Counted from the first letter of the stretch, positions 51,907 to 61,389 are shown. The stretch is DNA of 64,000 bases from Streptomyces sennicomposti (GCF_019890635.1 NZ_JAIOAB010000001.1:1-64000); one strand, 5' to 3'. Translations and numbers: made by a program. The notes: generated from the sequence alone by a model not told the origin.

Positions 51907-54179
51907 CCCGCACCGGGAGACACCGCGGCGGCACGGGGTTCATCGGTTTCAAGAGCCACCTCCGGGTCACCGTGGTCCCCGGAGAGGCCGCCTATCTGCT
52001 CTCGCAGCGCGGAGTGACCGCGCTGCGCGGACACGCGGCGCAGGTCCTCGCGCCACTGCTGGACGGCACCCGCGACCGGGAGGCGGTGCTGCGGGAGGCC
52101 GCGCTCGCGCTGGGGCCGGACGCGGCAGGGGCGGCGCTCGCCGCGCTGGAGTCGGCGGGGCTCCTCCGGCTGCGCACCGCCTCGGCGCCCCCGGCCGCCC
52201 TGGCCGCCGAGGCGTACTGGGACCTGGCCGGCCTCGACGGCGGCCTCGCGGCCCGTGAAGTGGCCACGGCCCGGGTACGGGTGGTGGCGCTGCCCGGCAC
52301 CGATCCGGCCCGGCTGCACACGGCCCTGCGGGAGTCCGGGATCCGCCTCGCGCCGGACGGCGACCCGGCCGCCTTCGCCCTCGTCCTGTGCGCGGACTAC
52401 CTCGACCCGGCCCTCGAAGGCGTCGGCGCCGCGCTGCGCGCCGAGGGCGTGCCCTGGCTGCTCGCCCGCACGGCGGGCGCCGACCCCTGGGTGGGCCCGG
52501 TGTTCCGGCCGGACGCCGGGCCGTGCTGGTCCTGTCTGGCTCCGCGGCTGCGCGGCCACCGCCGCTCCGAGGCGCTGCTGCAGCGCCATCTCGGACTCGA
52601 AGGACCCGCGGGCAGGCCGGCCGGGCAACTGCCCGCGGGAGCGGCGGCGGCCGCCCAACTGGCCGCGCTGGAGACGGCGAAGTGGCTGGCCGGGATCCGG
52701 CACGCCGGGCAGAGCGCCGTGCACGTCCTGGACACCCTGCGGCTCACCACGGACGCGCACCCGGTGGCGGCGCTGCCGCAGTGCCCGGCGTGCGGCGACC
52801 ACGAACTGGTCGCCCGGCAGGTGTGCGCCCCCTTCGTGCCCGTGTCCCGGCCCAAGGCGAACCAGGATTCGGGCGGACACCGGGCGCTCACCCCGCAGCA
52901 GATGCTCGACCGCTACGGCCATCTGGTCGACCCGGTCACCGGCGTCATCAGGGACATCAGCCGGGCCCGCGGCTGCCCCGACTTCGTGGAGTCCTACCTC
53001 TCCGGCCAGAACCTGGCCATGGGCGCGGCCTCCCTGGCCGGGCTGCGCGCGGGGCTGCGCGCGCTCAGCGGCGGCAAGGGCGTCACCGCGACCGACGCGA
53101 GGACCAGTGCGCTGTGCGAGGCGGTGGAGCGCTACAGCGGCACCCGGCACGGTGACGAGCCGGTGGTGGTGGACAGTTACGCGGCGCTCGGGCCGGCCGC
53201 CGTGCACCCGCGGGAGTGCCAGCTGTACTCGGAGCGTCAGTTGAGCGAGCGGGACGCCTGGAACGCCACCGGATCCTGGCTGAGCCACGTCCCCGAGCCG
53301 TTCGCCGACGACCGCCCCACCGAGTGGACCCCGGTGTGGTCGATGACCGAAAACACCCAGCGTCTGCTGCCCACGTCCCTGCTCTATTTCGGCCAGGAGC
53401 CCGCCGCCGACGGCCTGTGCGCGGACTCGAACGGCAACGCGGCCGGCAGCAGCCCCGAGGACGCGCTGCTGCAGGGTTTCCTGGAACTGGTGGAGCGCGA
53501 CGCCGTCGCCCTGTGGTGGTACAACCGGCTGCGCCAGCCGGCCGTCGACCTGGACAGCGCGGACGACCCCTACGTGGACCGGGTGCGGGCCGGCTGCCGG
53601 CGGGCCGGGCGCGAGGTGTGGGCGCTCGACCTGACGTCCGACTTCGGCATACCGGTGGTCGCGGCGCTCTCCCGGCGCGTCGGCTCCTTCCCGGAGGAGA
53701 TCGTGTTCGGCTTCGGGGCGCACTTCGACCCGCGGATCGCCCTGCGCCGGGCGCTCACCGAAATGGGACAACTGCTCCCCGCCGTCGCACCGGGCAGGGA
53801 TGGTGCGAATTACGCCATCAATGACCCCGAAGCGGTGCGCTGGTGGCAAACCGCGACCGTCGCTAATCAGCCATATCTGGCCCCGGATCCGTCCGCGGCA
53901 CCCACCCTCGCGCATGGCTGTTTTCCCTCCCACACCGATCTGCGCGACGATGTGACCGCGGTCACCGAACTGGTGCGCGAGCGCGGCATGGACCTTCTCG
54001 TGCTCAACCAGACCCGCCCGGACCTGCAACTACCCGTCGTCAAGGTGGTCGTGCCGGGGATGCGGCACTTCTGGCCAAGGTTCGCGGACGGAAGACTCTT
54101 CGACGTTCCGGTCGCCCTCGGCCGGCTGTCCGAGCCGACGCCTTACGCCGACCTCAACGTCGTACCCGTGTTCGTCTAG
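51903..54179 (+). CDS. Fused leader-binding (ThiF/RRE-like) and YcaO protein
   Basis: 758 residues from GTG 51903, overlapping the peptide gene stop; earlier in-frame starts are rejected. The N-terminal third resembles TOMM C-type/Ocin-ThiF-like scaffolds: a winged-helix leader-binding region (AYLLSQRGVTALRGHAAQVL) and a four-cysteine zinc site, CWSC (about 211) with CPAC (about 297). The C-terminal YcaO domain starts near 330 and shows SALCEAVERYSG, then NGNAAGSSPEDALLQGFLEL and VERDAVALWWYN, the ATP/Mg site. The extreme C-terminus lacks the PxPxP tail of many azoline synthetases. No dehydrogenase is adjacent, so azoles are less likely than azolines, amidines or macroamidines. Function is predicted from family only. 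Confidence 0.85.
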   Translation: MTRTGRHRGGTGFIGFKSHLRVTVVPGEAAYLLSQRGVTALRGHAAQVLAPLLDGTRDREAVLREAALALGPDAAGAALAALESAGLLRLRTASAPPAALAAEAYWDLAGLDGGLAAREVATARVRVVALPGTDPARLHTALRESGIRLAPDGDPAAFALVLCADYLDPALEGVGAALRAEGVPWLLARTAGADPWVGPVFRPDAGPCWSCLAPRLRGHRRSEALLQRHLGLEGPAGRPAGQLPAGAAAAAQLAALETAKWLAGIRHAGQSAVHVLDTLRLTTDAHPVAALPQCPACGDHELVARQVCAPFVPVSRPKANQDSGGHRALTPQQMLDRYGHLVDPVTGVIRDISRARGCPDFVESYLSGQNLAMGAASLAGLRAGLRALSGGKGVTATDARTSALCEAVERYSGTRHGDEPVVVDSYAALGPAAVHPRECQLYSERQLSERDAWNATGSWLSHVPEPFADDRPTEWTPVWSMTENTQRLLPTSLLYFGQEPAADGLCADSNGNAAGSSPEDALLQGFLELVERDAVALWWYNRLRQPAVDLDSADDPYVDRVRAGCRRAGREVWALDLTSDFGIPVVAALSRRVGSFPEEIVFGFGAHFDPRIALRRALTEMGQLLPAVAPGRDGANYAINDPEAVRWWQTATVANQPYLAPDPSAAPTLAHGCFPSHTDLRDDVTAVTELVRERGMDLLVLNQTRPDLQLPVVKVVVPGMRHFWPRFADGRLFDVPVALGRLSEPTPYADLNVVPVFV

Positions 54180-54266
54180 CCGACATCACCCGAGCGCACA
54201 GGCCTACCTTCGCTTATCATCACAGTGCGCTTAGAGCTGTGGGCAAGCGAGGGGGGCCAGAGCTTG

Positions 54267-55502
54267 ATGTCGGCACAGCACGATCCAGAGCATCCGGATG
54301 TCGCACATGGCGATTTTCCGGAACAGGAAGGCGATTCCCTGTATTTGGGGTATTCGGAACCTCCCGCACCGCGTCTGGCCCGCGCCATTCTACTCGCCGC
54401 ACTGGGCAGCTTCGCGGTCATCGCGATGCTCAACGTCCTCGCCGCCAAGCCGAGTGCCGGCATGAGCGCGGTGGCCCTGACCTGCCTGGCCGCCATCTTC
54501 TGGCTGCAGCTCAGACACTCGCGCACCGGCGCGGGACGAGCCTCCAGGCGGCAGAAGACCGTCACCCTGGGGGCTCAAGCTCTTCTGACCTACCTGCCGA
54601 TCCTCCTCTTCCACGCCCAGTGGGGCGGTATGGCCGGTTTTCTCGCCGGCTCCTTGCTGCTTCTGCTGCCGACCCGGATCGCCTGGGCCTCGTACGCGGC
54701 GGTGGGTCTTTCGATGCTGCTGCCGCCGGTCCTCGACGGCCGCTCACTGGTCGACAGCTTCTACCTGTGCCAGTCCACCCTGCTCACCGGGATCGTGGTG
54801 TTCGGCCTCACCCGGCTCGCCGACCTCGTGCACGTCCTGCACGACACCCGGGGCCGTCTCGCCCGGATGGCCGTCACCAAGGAACGGCTGCGCTTCGCCC
54901 GCGACTTGCACGACCTGCTCGGCTACAGCCTTTCCGCGATCACGCTGAAAAGCGAGCTCATTCATCGACTGCTCCCAGGTAATTCACAGCGTGCTCTCAC
55001 CGAAATTCGTGAAGTCCTCGCCATTTCCCGGCAGTCGCTCGCCGACGTGCGCACCGTCGCCAGCGGTATGCGCGACATGTCCCTGGTGGAGGAGGTCAAC
55101 GCGGCGGAGGGGCTGCTGGTCGCCGCGGACGTGGACACCCGTGTGACGCTCCAGCAGGGCACGATGAGCCCGCAGGTCAGCACCGTCCTCGCGGCCGTCC
55201 TGCGCGAGGCGGTCACCAATCTTCTGCGGCACTCCAAGGCCGACGGCTGTGTGATCGAGGCGGTGCAGCACGGCGGCCGGATCCGGCTGGTCGTGGAGAA
55301 CAACGGCGTGCAGCCCGACTACTGCGACCTGTCCGTGCACAGCGGCAGCGGGCTCGGCAACCTCGCCTCCCGGATGCGTGAGATCGCCGGGGAGCTGCAC
55401 ACCGGCTTCGGCCCTGACGACACCTTCCGGCTGGTCGCCGAGGCCCCGGCCTTCCCCGGACGCCGCCGGTCCGACGCCGACGCCATGGCACCGGCCGCCT
55501 GA
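54267..55502 (+). CDS. Sensor histidine kinase (HisKA_3/NarL type)
   Basis: 411 residues from ATG 54267, with a purine-rich GAGGGGGG upstream; TTG 54264 is the alternative. Four to six transmembrane segments occupy about 40-190. The phospho-acceptor is in FARDLHDLLGYSLS (HisKA_3), and LREAVTNLLRHSKA and GSGLGNLASRMREIAG form the ATP-binding N and G boxes. It lies 87 bp after the YcaO gene and pairs with the next response-regulator gene. It may sense the modified peptide or envelope stress (inference). Confidence 0.9.
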   Translation: MSAQHDPEHPDVAHGDFPEQEGDSLYLGYSEPPAPRLARAILLAALGSFAVIAMLNVLAAKPSAGMSAVALTCLAAIFWLQLRHSRTGAGRASRRQKTVTLGAQALLTYLPILLFHAQWGGMAGFLAGSLLLLLPTRIAWASYAAVGLSMLLPPVLDGRSLVDSFYLCQSTLLTGIVVFGLTRLADLVHVLHDTRGRLARMAVTKERLRFARDLHDLLGYSLSAITLKSELIHRLLPGNSQRALTEIREVLAISRQSLADVRTVASGMRDMSLVEEVNAAEGLLVAADVDTRVTLQQGTMSPQVSTVLAAVLREAVTNLLRHSKADGCVIEAVQHGGRIRLVVENNGVQPDYCDLSVHSGSGLGNLASRMREIAGELHTGFGPDDTFRLVAEAPAFPGRRRSDADAMAPAA

Positions 55503-55573
55503 GAATCCGCCGCCCGAGCCGCCCTACAGAGAACAGAGAAGCAGCGGCTCCGGCCGCCGAAGGAGATCCGCAC

Positions 55574-56185
55574 GTGGCCATACGCCTGCTCCTGGCCGAG
55601 GACATGAACATGGTGCGCGGCGCGCTGGTCGCTCTGCTCGGCCTGGAGGACGACTTCGAGGTGGTCGCCGAGCTGGCGCGCGGCGACGAGATCGTGCCCA
55701 CCGCGCTCGACTGCCGTCCCGACGTGGCGATCATCGACGTCGACCTGCCCGGACTGGACGGTCTGAACGCGGCCGCACTGCTGCGGGAGAAGCTGCCCGA
55801 GTGCCGGTCGCTGATCCTGACCAGCCTCGGCCGTCCCGGCACGGTGCGCCGGGCGCTCACCGCGCAGGTCAACGGCTATCTGCTCAAGGACGCCCCGCCG
55901 CACGAACTGGCCGACGCCGTCCGCCGGGTGGTCGCCGGCCAGCGCGTCATCGACCCGCAGCTCGCCCTGGACGTCTGGGGCACCGCGGAGAACCCGATGA
56001 CCGAGCGGGAGACCGAGGTGCTGCGGCTGGCCGCGGACGGTCTGGAGGCCGGGGAGATCGCCAAGCAGCTGCGACTGGCCCGCGGAACGGTACGCAACTA
56101 CCTCACCTCGGCGGTGACCAAGCTCCTGGCCCGCAACCGGGTGGACGCGATCCGGATCGCCCGGGAAGCGGGCTGGCTGCCGTAG
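55574..56185 (+). CDS. LuxR-family (NarL-type) response regulator
   Basis: 203 residues from GTG 55574, preceded by AAGGAGA. Receiver domain: acidic pair LLAEDMNMV, phospho-acceptor Asp in VAIIDVDLPGLDG (about 54) and Lys of YLLKDAPP. The C-terminal HTH is MTERETEVLRLAADGLEAGE followed by IAKQLRLARGTVRNYL. It is the cognate partner of the upstream kinase. It could regulate the peptide operon in an autoinduction loop (inference). Confidence 0.93.
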   Translation: MAIRLLLAEDMNMVRGALVALLGLEDDFEVVAELARGDEIVPTALDCRPDVAIIDVDLPGLDGLNAAALLREKLPECRSLILTSLGRPGTVRRALTAQVNGYLLKDAPPHELADAVRRVVAGQRVIDPQLALDVWGTAENPMTERETEVLRLAADGLEAGEIAKQLRLARGTVRNYLTSAVTKLLARNRVDAIRIAREAGWLP

Positions 56186-56557
56186 ACCTGACGGGCGGTC
56201 ACCTCTCATCGCGGGAACCGGCCCGACCGGAAAATCTGCGGATCAACAGATCCAGCCCAGAGCCGAGGCCGGCGTCGCCCCCGAGCGCCCGCGCCGACCT
56301 TCTCGACCACTGGCGGCGGGCCCACGACGTGCCCGCTGCCCCCGACCGACCCCTGAGCGGCCGGACCCCCTCCCCTAGGGGACTCCACAGCCTCAACCAC
56401 CGCGTCAGCCCGCCTTCTTCGCCCCCACACCGCCGCACCCCACACGCACGGCGATGCCCTGCCCCAAGCCCATGAAGCGCCCCCTAAGGTACGCCTCCGG
56501 GTGCGCCCAGGGTTGATCCCGATGGTCCGGAACACCGCGGTCCGCGACGGTGGAACC
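56186..56557. other. Intergenic region, nothing recognised
   Basis: 372 bases after the response regulator. Open frames here are short and Pro/Arg-rich. No clear terminator, repeat or RNA is seen. Confidence 0.5.
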
Positions 56558-57124
56558 ATGACAACGACAGCGCGTACCCCCCACCGTCTCGCCGTCCTGA
56601 TCCCCGTCTTCCTCCTCGCGTACGGCGTGCTGCGCCTGATCGACGGCATGGACGGCGACCGCGGCCCGGGTGTGGCGTGGAACCTCGGTCACGGATTCTT
56701 CCTCGCGGCCTTCCTCCTCCTGGGCGCCTTACTCCTGTCCCTGCGCCGCCTGGTCCCGCGCTCCACCTCCGGCCGGCGCGTCACCGCGAACACCGCCACC
56801 GTCGCGGGCCTCTCGGGCGCCGCCTGCTTCGTCTGGGTCATCCTCGGCGACCTCAGCCCCGCCCTCCACGCCGCCGCCCCGCTCCCCGCCCCGCTGCAAC
56901 TCGCCGGCCCGCTCGCCTTCCAGGGCGGCCTGCTCACGCTCCTGACGCTCCTGGCGACGGCCCGCCCGAGGCGACTCCCGGTCTGGACCCCGGTCCTGAC
57001 CTTCGTCTCCTTCGCGCTGATCACCGTCAACCTGGACCTGCTCCCGCTCGCGGCCCTCACGCTCCTGGCCGCGCTCGCACCCCTGAGCCTCCCGCGCCCC
57101 TCCCGGACCGTCTGGTCCGTGTAG
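56558..57124 (+). CDS. Conserved hypothetical membrane protein
   Basis: 188 residues from ATG 56558; the frame extends to 56501 but the later Met fits best. Five or six hydrophobic segments, e.g. LAVLIPVFLLAYGVLRLI, FFLAAFLLLGALLLSL and FVSFALITVNLDLLPLAAL. No known domain motif is recognised. It may sit alone between the response regulator and phospholipase genes. Function unknown. Confidence 0.65.
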   Translation: MTTTARTPHRLAVLIPVFLLAYGVLRLIDGMDGDRGPGVAWNLGHGFFLAAFLLLGALLLSLRRLVPRSTSGRRVTANTATVAGLSGAACFVWVILGDLSPALHAAAPLPAPLQLAGPLAFQGGLLTLLTLLATARPRRLPVWTPVLTFVSFALITVNLDLLPLAALTLLAALAPLSLPRPSRTVWSV

Positions 57125-57223
57125 CCCCGTATAGCTCCGGCCAAGATTTCGAATAACTGATCCCTCCAGTCTGTGGCGTGCCGCGCCGGGAAGTACCCGG
57201 CGCCCGCCCGCTGGAGGACCCAG

Positions 57224-57667
57224 ATGCGTCGTCGCCTCGCGACCCTGCTCGCCACCGGAGCGACCGGAGTCGTACTCCTCGCCTCCCCCGCCCTCGCCGC
57301 CCCGGCCGACAAGCCCCAGGTTCTGAGCAGTTGGACGCAGACCAGCGCTTCCAGCTACAACTCCTGGGTGGCGGCGCGCGCCAACCAGGGCGCCTGGTCG
57401 GCCTACGGCTTCGACTGGTCGACGGACTACTGCAGCTCCTCCCCCGACAACCCCCTCGGCTTCCCCTTCAAGACCTCCTGCGCCCGTCACGACTTCGGCT
57501 ACCGCAACTACAAGGCGGCCGGCACGTTCAGCACCAACAAGGCCCGCCTGGACGACGCCCTCTACGCCGACCTGAAGCGGGTCTGCGCCGGTTACTCCGG
57601 GGCGTCGAAGACCGCGTGCGACTCCACGGCCTGGACGTACTACCAGGCGGTCAAGGCCCTCGGCTGA
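57224..57667 (+). CDS. Secreted phospholipase A2
   Basis: 147 residues with signal peptide RRRLATLLATGATGVVLLAS ending PALAAP. The mature domain has the prokaryotic PLA2 His-Asp pair in SCARHDFGYRN, and paired cysteines (DYCSS, SCARH, RVCAG, TACDS). GGAGG precedes ATG 57224. It hydrolyses sn-2 acyl chains of phospholipids outside the cell. It is followed by a terminator and marks the last intact chromosomal-type gene before the island. Confidence 0.93.
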   Translation: MRRRLATLLATGATGVVLLASPALAAPADKPQVLSSWTQTSASSYNSWVAARANQGAWSAYGFDWSTDYCSSSPDNPLGFPFKTSCARHDFGYRNYKAAGTFSTNKARLDDALYADLKRVCAGYSGASKTACDSTAWTYYQAVKALG

Positions 57668-57740
57668 CAACACCGCCGCGCACCCTGCCCCACCGAAGAC
57701 CTCCACCCGCTCATCGACCGGTTCACGGCACGCAACACCC

Positions 57741-57772
57741 GCAGGGCCCGGCTCCGAGAAGCCGGGCCCTGC
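57741..57772 (+). terminator. Terminator after phospholipase gene
   Basis: Perfect 13-bp stem GCAGGGCCCGGCT / AGCCGGGCCCTGC with a 6-base loop. Confidence 0.85.
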
Positions 57773-57855
57773 GACCTGAACGCCTGCCGACCAGCGAGAC
57801 GGACATCGCCCGTAACACCCACATCACTCACCATGCGCACGCACAGAACAGCGAG

Positions 57856-57942
57856 TCAGGCGCCCTTCGCAACCGGTTCCAGGACGGCGACGCACTCGAC
57901 GTGGTGGGTCATCGGAAAGATGTCGGCTTGAGCGAGTCTCGG
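57856..57942 (-). pseudogene. 3'-terminal fragment of RNA (uracil-5-)-methyltransferase gene (TrmA/RumA type)
   Basis: On the minus strand this reads QADIFPMTHHVECVAVLEP, then eight residues and a stop. FPMTHHVECVA is the hallmark C-terminus of TrmA/RumA-family methyltransferases. Only about 28 codons remain; upstream of them the sequence is unrelated. The rest of the gene has been lost or displaced, consistent with recombination or element integration at the gene's 3' end. Confidence 0.7.
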
Positions 57943-58225
57943 AAAAGGCCAGGTCAGAGGCCATCTCTCGGCTCGCTGTGCCGCCTGCGGGAGACCAGAG
58001 CGTCAAACGAGCGTCATGACGCACAGCACATCCCGCCTCTCCGGGCCGGAGCAGGCTGCCACGACCAACTGCCCGGGCACGGACCGTTGGCTCGGCAGGC
58101 ACGTTCGTGGGCTTTCGGGCTGACCGGCCGGCGCACCCGATGAAGGCGTGCCTTCTGCACTCCATCGAGAACGCCAGGGCCTAGGTCTTTCCAGGCTGAC
58201 GCTGCTTGCAGACGGACGGCTGGTT
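57943..58225. other. Non-coding junction region
   Basis: About 280 bases between the methyltransferase scrap and the Shedu-like gene. Lower GC than the left part of the window. No gene, tRNA or clear attachment repeat is seen. Confidence 0.45.
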
Positions 58226-59430
58226 TCAAGCGAGCCGAAGGCGTTGGTCGGGGGCGTCTCGGCGCAGAGGGTCGGGGGATTCGTTGATGCGCATCAGCCA
58301 GTCGTAGGTGCGTACCTGGATGTGGGAGCGCCGGGCATGCAGTTCCCGGATTTCGGCGGCTGCGTCGTCGTAAGTCTCGCGGGCCATGATGATCAAGCCT
58401 GGGACTTCGGCCGTGATACCCGGCAGGCCCAGCCCGTCGGCGTCGCGCGCGGAGCGGGCGTAGTGCAGATTGGTGGACAGCCACCTGCGCCAGTCCTCGA
58501 TCTGGTCGACCGCGTGCCGCAGGGTGGCCGTCGCCCGCCTATTGCCGGGGTTGGTCAGGCGACTGACCGGGCTCTCCAGTTCGACCAGCGTCCACCGAAC
58601 TCCGAGTGAGGTCTGACCGGCGATCATGAAGTCGGCCATGTAGTGGTTGCCGAGCTGAACCTGGGGCCGGATCCAGGTGTCGTGGGTGCCCACTACGGTG
58701 CCGGCCAGCAGCGCCGGGTGCTTCTCCAAGAGCCGCTGCATCGCGGCCTCGTCGTCCGCTGTCTCCAGTGCGTTGCGCAGTGCCTCGATCGCCGCCGGGG
58801 TCGCTGGAAAGTTGATCCGCCAGCGTTCCAGCTGTGCCTCCTGGGCTCGGGTAATCCGAGCCGGGTTGCTCTGAACCGCAGCGGCGTGTTCGCGGGCCAG
58901 ATGGAGCTGATCGAGATAGCCGTCCTCACCGGGGCGGGTGATGCGGGTGACCCATGCGGGGCAGTACCCAGCCCGTGGCCGCCCCGGAAGTGCAGTCGGC
59001 CATTGGCGCCGATTGATGAAATCTCGCCGTGCATACCCGGCCCCTTGCGCCGGTCGCGAGCGGTAACTACGTCATCGACCGCAGGCTCTAGCCGACGCAG
59101 GGCGGCGGCGGACTCGCGGTCACGGGCGACGCGCAGCCAGGCGTTAAGCACCTCCCGGCACCCGAGCTTATCCATGTCGGGAACCGCCAGGTCCGTGCGG
59201 TTCGCAAGATCGAGGAGGACCTCGTACTCGTCGTCGCCGAAGTCACCGGCGAGCGTGAGTCCCAGAGGCATTCGAAGCAGGACGCGCAGCTCGGCGGCAG
59301 CGACCGGCGCGGGTGTGGCCTGTCCTAGGGGCAAGCCCAAGGCGCGGGCGATGGTAATCTGCTCGGCCGTCGGTGCCTTGCACTTACATTCGAGGCTCTC
59401 GGCCACGACCTGCCACCGTAGCTCTGGCAC
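58226..59430 (-). pseudogene. Shedu-like (DUF4263) anti-phage nuclease gene, frameshifted
   Basis: The N-terminal frame starts at GTG 59430 (GGAGGGG upstream) and reads well to GRLHFRGGHGLG; the continuation, YCPAWVTRITRPGEDGYLDQ and on to the C-terminus, is in another frame. The switch lies near 58967-58970 and fits loss of one base. The C-terminal part has the Shedu pattern: LLEKHPALLAG, then HYMADFMIAGQ, WTLVELESPVS (metal-binding D...E-x-x) and ATLRHAVDQIEDWRRWL. Repaired, the protein would be about 401 residues, normal for SduA-like proteins. It is either an inactive defence gene or a sequencing error or phase-variable site. Confidence 0.65.
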
Positions 59431-59479
59431 GTCCCCTCCTTCTGAAACGCCGCGCCCACCGTAGCCGCAAGCGGCGACT

Positions 59480-60065
59480 TGGTGTGGTGGTTCTTCAGTG
59501 AGCTTCTTCAGCGTTGCCGCTCCAGGGTGAGGACGGCTTTGGCGATTGACGTCATGCGGTTCGGGCTGCAGCGGGCTCTGCGGAAGATCCGCCAGGACTT
59601 CAGGCGGGCGACACCGCGTTCGACCGGTGCCCCGTGCCGCGGCCAGGGCCCGGTTGACGGTCTTCTCGGTGGAGGTGAGTTCCTGCAGGGGCCTTTGTTT
59701 GATGCCCTGGTCAGTCAGGGGCCACCGCCCTGGTAGGCAAGATCCGCCAGGATGGGGACGCCCTGGCGCTCGCAGATGCGGATGATCCGGTGGGTGCGGG
59801 CGGCGGTCAGGTCATGAGACCGGCCCGGCAGCGCGGGTGAGAGCCACAGCAACCGGCCGTCCGGATCGGTGACCACCTGCACGTTCACACCGTGGCGCAC
59901 CCCCGCGCGGCTTGCGGCCAAACCGATGCTCGGCACCTTCGCCCCCCTGCCCACCGAGAAGCACGGACCGCGCGCGTCCTAAGCGGCAACCAGTGATGGC
60001 CCGAAGCTCTGGACGGTAGATGCCCGCAACCGGCTTGGCCGGGATCAGGATCGCCCCGTCGTGAA
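59480..60065 (-). pseudogene. Decayed IS5-type transposase
   Basis: Minus-strand pieces in several frames: DGAILIPAKPVAG (5' side), RHGVNVQVVTDPDGRLLWLS with LPGRSHDLTAARTHRII and ILADLAYQG (DDE region), and ELTSTEKTVNRALAAAR, then WRIFRRARCSPNRMTSIAKA at the 3' end. Frameshifts and small losses separate them. This is the common Streptomyces IS5-group (DDE_4) transposase, inactive here. Terminal inverted repeats were not found. Confidence 0.8.
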
Positions 60066-60086
60066 CAGTTGCAGTGAACTGTTCAC
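60061..60086. promoter_or_regulatory. Palindromic operator upstream of HTH gene
   Basis: Perfect 10-bp inverted repeat GTGAACAGTT / AACTGTTCAC with a 6-bp centre, ending 17 bp before the HTH protein's ATG. Likely the autoregulatory binding site of that protein. Confidence 0.7.
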
Positions 60087-60103
60087 TACGTTTTGCTTCC
60101 GGT

Positions 60104-61330
60104 ATGGCACAGTCCCTCCGTCCCCAGGCCCTGCAACGCCAACGACTGTTCAGAGACATGAGCGTGGAACAGCTCGCCGAGGCTGTAGGGGTTACGCCAC
60201 GTGCTGTACGCCACTGGGAAGCGGGAACACGGACTGTTGGTGACCGAGCTTTCGGCCGATTGCTAGAGGTTCTGCGATGTGGTGCGCAGGATCTGACAGG
60301 GCGCGAACCGGGTACCGAGAGCCTGGCCGACTTGCGTCGTGATGCTGGCTTGAGCACGGAAGAGGCCGCCTCAGCTCTACGGCGCAAGCGTGGTGCACAC
60401 GGCCTGCATATCAGCGCCGAGAAGATCCGCGATCTTGAGCGTGGCAGAGGTGTGCGCGGCTGGATGTGGGGATCTCCGGAGACCCTGGGGAGGGTGGCGC
60501 ACATGATCGCCCAGGTCTATAGAGTCCCCGACCGGGTGGTGATGGATGCCTGGCGCCGCAGCCGCCCGGAGGACCCTCTCCCAGTGCTTCCCGTCCGACG
60601 TCCACGTCAGCCTTCCGAGGAGTCGATGGCTGTATGGAGGGCCCTCAACGAGCGGCAACGTACCTATCTGACGTGCATCTTCCGTCACGACCAGGAGGTA
60701 GAGGAAGAACAGCGGCAGGCCCGCTTGGTGGGAGCGGAACAACGGCCGGCAGCCGAATGGCGGCGCATGACGTTGGCGGTCTCCGCCTCGTCTGATGTAG
60801 TCGGGTACACCCGCATTCAGGAGGGGCTGCGCGCAGCGGGTGTACACGACCCCGGAGCTGGATCGTCGGTGGCCGCTTTGGAGCGGCGGGGCCTGATCGT
60901 CGTGTACCGGGACCGGCTGTATGTCGATGGGCTGGGGGATATCCCGCGTACCCGGGTGGAGATGACCCGGCGCGGGCGAGCGGTGGCCCGTGCGGCCCTC
61001 GGGGTTCCCCGGGAAGCAGGGCCACCCGCGCCGCTGCTGTCGTTGTGGCTGTGGAAGATCATGGTTAGGGTCGCGCGCGCCGGGGCGCAGGGGGTGGACG
61101 GCAGCCTCGCCGGACGTGGGCCGCATTACTTGGCGGTGGGGCAAAGCCCTGACGGACGGACCCCGAGCCGGGGCTTCATCGTGTTGCGGCACCCCGACGG
61201 AGTGGCTCATGGACCGTACCGGTGGTTCCTCACCGACTCCGGGCGGAGCCACATCATCAACCACCTCGACGCCTACCGCGGCCTGTATCCCAGTATCGAC
61301 ACCGAGGGCCTCGACGAAAGCTCTGACTGA
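60104..61330 (+). CDS. XRE-type HTH regulator with a winged-helix-like C-terminal part
   Basis: 408 residues from ATG 60104. The N-terminal HTH reads MSVEQLAEAVGVTPRAVRHW, then EAGTRTVGDRAF. A second HTH-like segment follows, LADLRRDAGLSTEEAASALR. The C-terminal half resembles a winged helix (SSVAALERRGLIVVYRDRLY, RTRVEMTRRGRAVARAAL) and ends with a domain I do not recognise. A palindromic operator lies directly upstream. It precedes the REase-like and helicase genes by 60 bp, so it is probably the control protein of that defence operon (inference). Confidence 0.7.
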   Translation: MAQSLRPQALQRQRLFRDMSVEQLAEAVGVTPRAVRHWEAGTRTVGDRAFGRLLEVLRCGAQDLTGREPGTESLADLRRDAGLSTEEAASALRRKRGAHGLHISAEKIRDLERGRGVRGWMWGSPETLGRVAHMIAQVYRVPDRVVMDAWRRSRPEDPLPVLPVRRPRQPSEESMAVWRALNERQRTYLTCIFRHDQEVEEEQRQARLVGAEQRPAAEWRRMTLAVSASSDVVGYTRIQEGLRAAGVHDPGAGSSVAALERRGLIVVYRDRLYVDGLGDIPRTRVEMTRRGRAVARAALGVPREAGPPAPLLSLWLWKIMVRVARAGAQGVDGSLAGRGPHYLAVGQSPDGRTPSRGFIVLRHPDGVAHGPYRWFLTDSGRSHIINHLDAYRGLYPSIDTEGLDESSD

Positions 61331-61389
61331 ACTCTTTTCGCGATTTCCAGGGCCCGTTGTCAGTGGCCTGCCGTAGGGTCCGGCGCGTG

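Noticed and set aside
57121..57140. CCCGTATAGCT near the membrane-protein stop as another SARP box
   Set aside because: The two TAG-containing heptamers have a 10-bp period, no -10 hexamer at 8 bp, and the next gene is a phospholipase outside the cluster.
59812..60504. 230-codon minus-strand frame across the HTH gene 5' end
   Set aside because: Its upper part is a Ser/Arg-rich shadow of the HTH gene; only the lower part is real, as transposase remnant.
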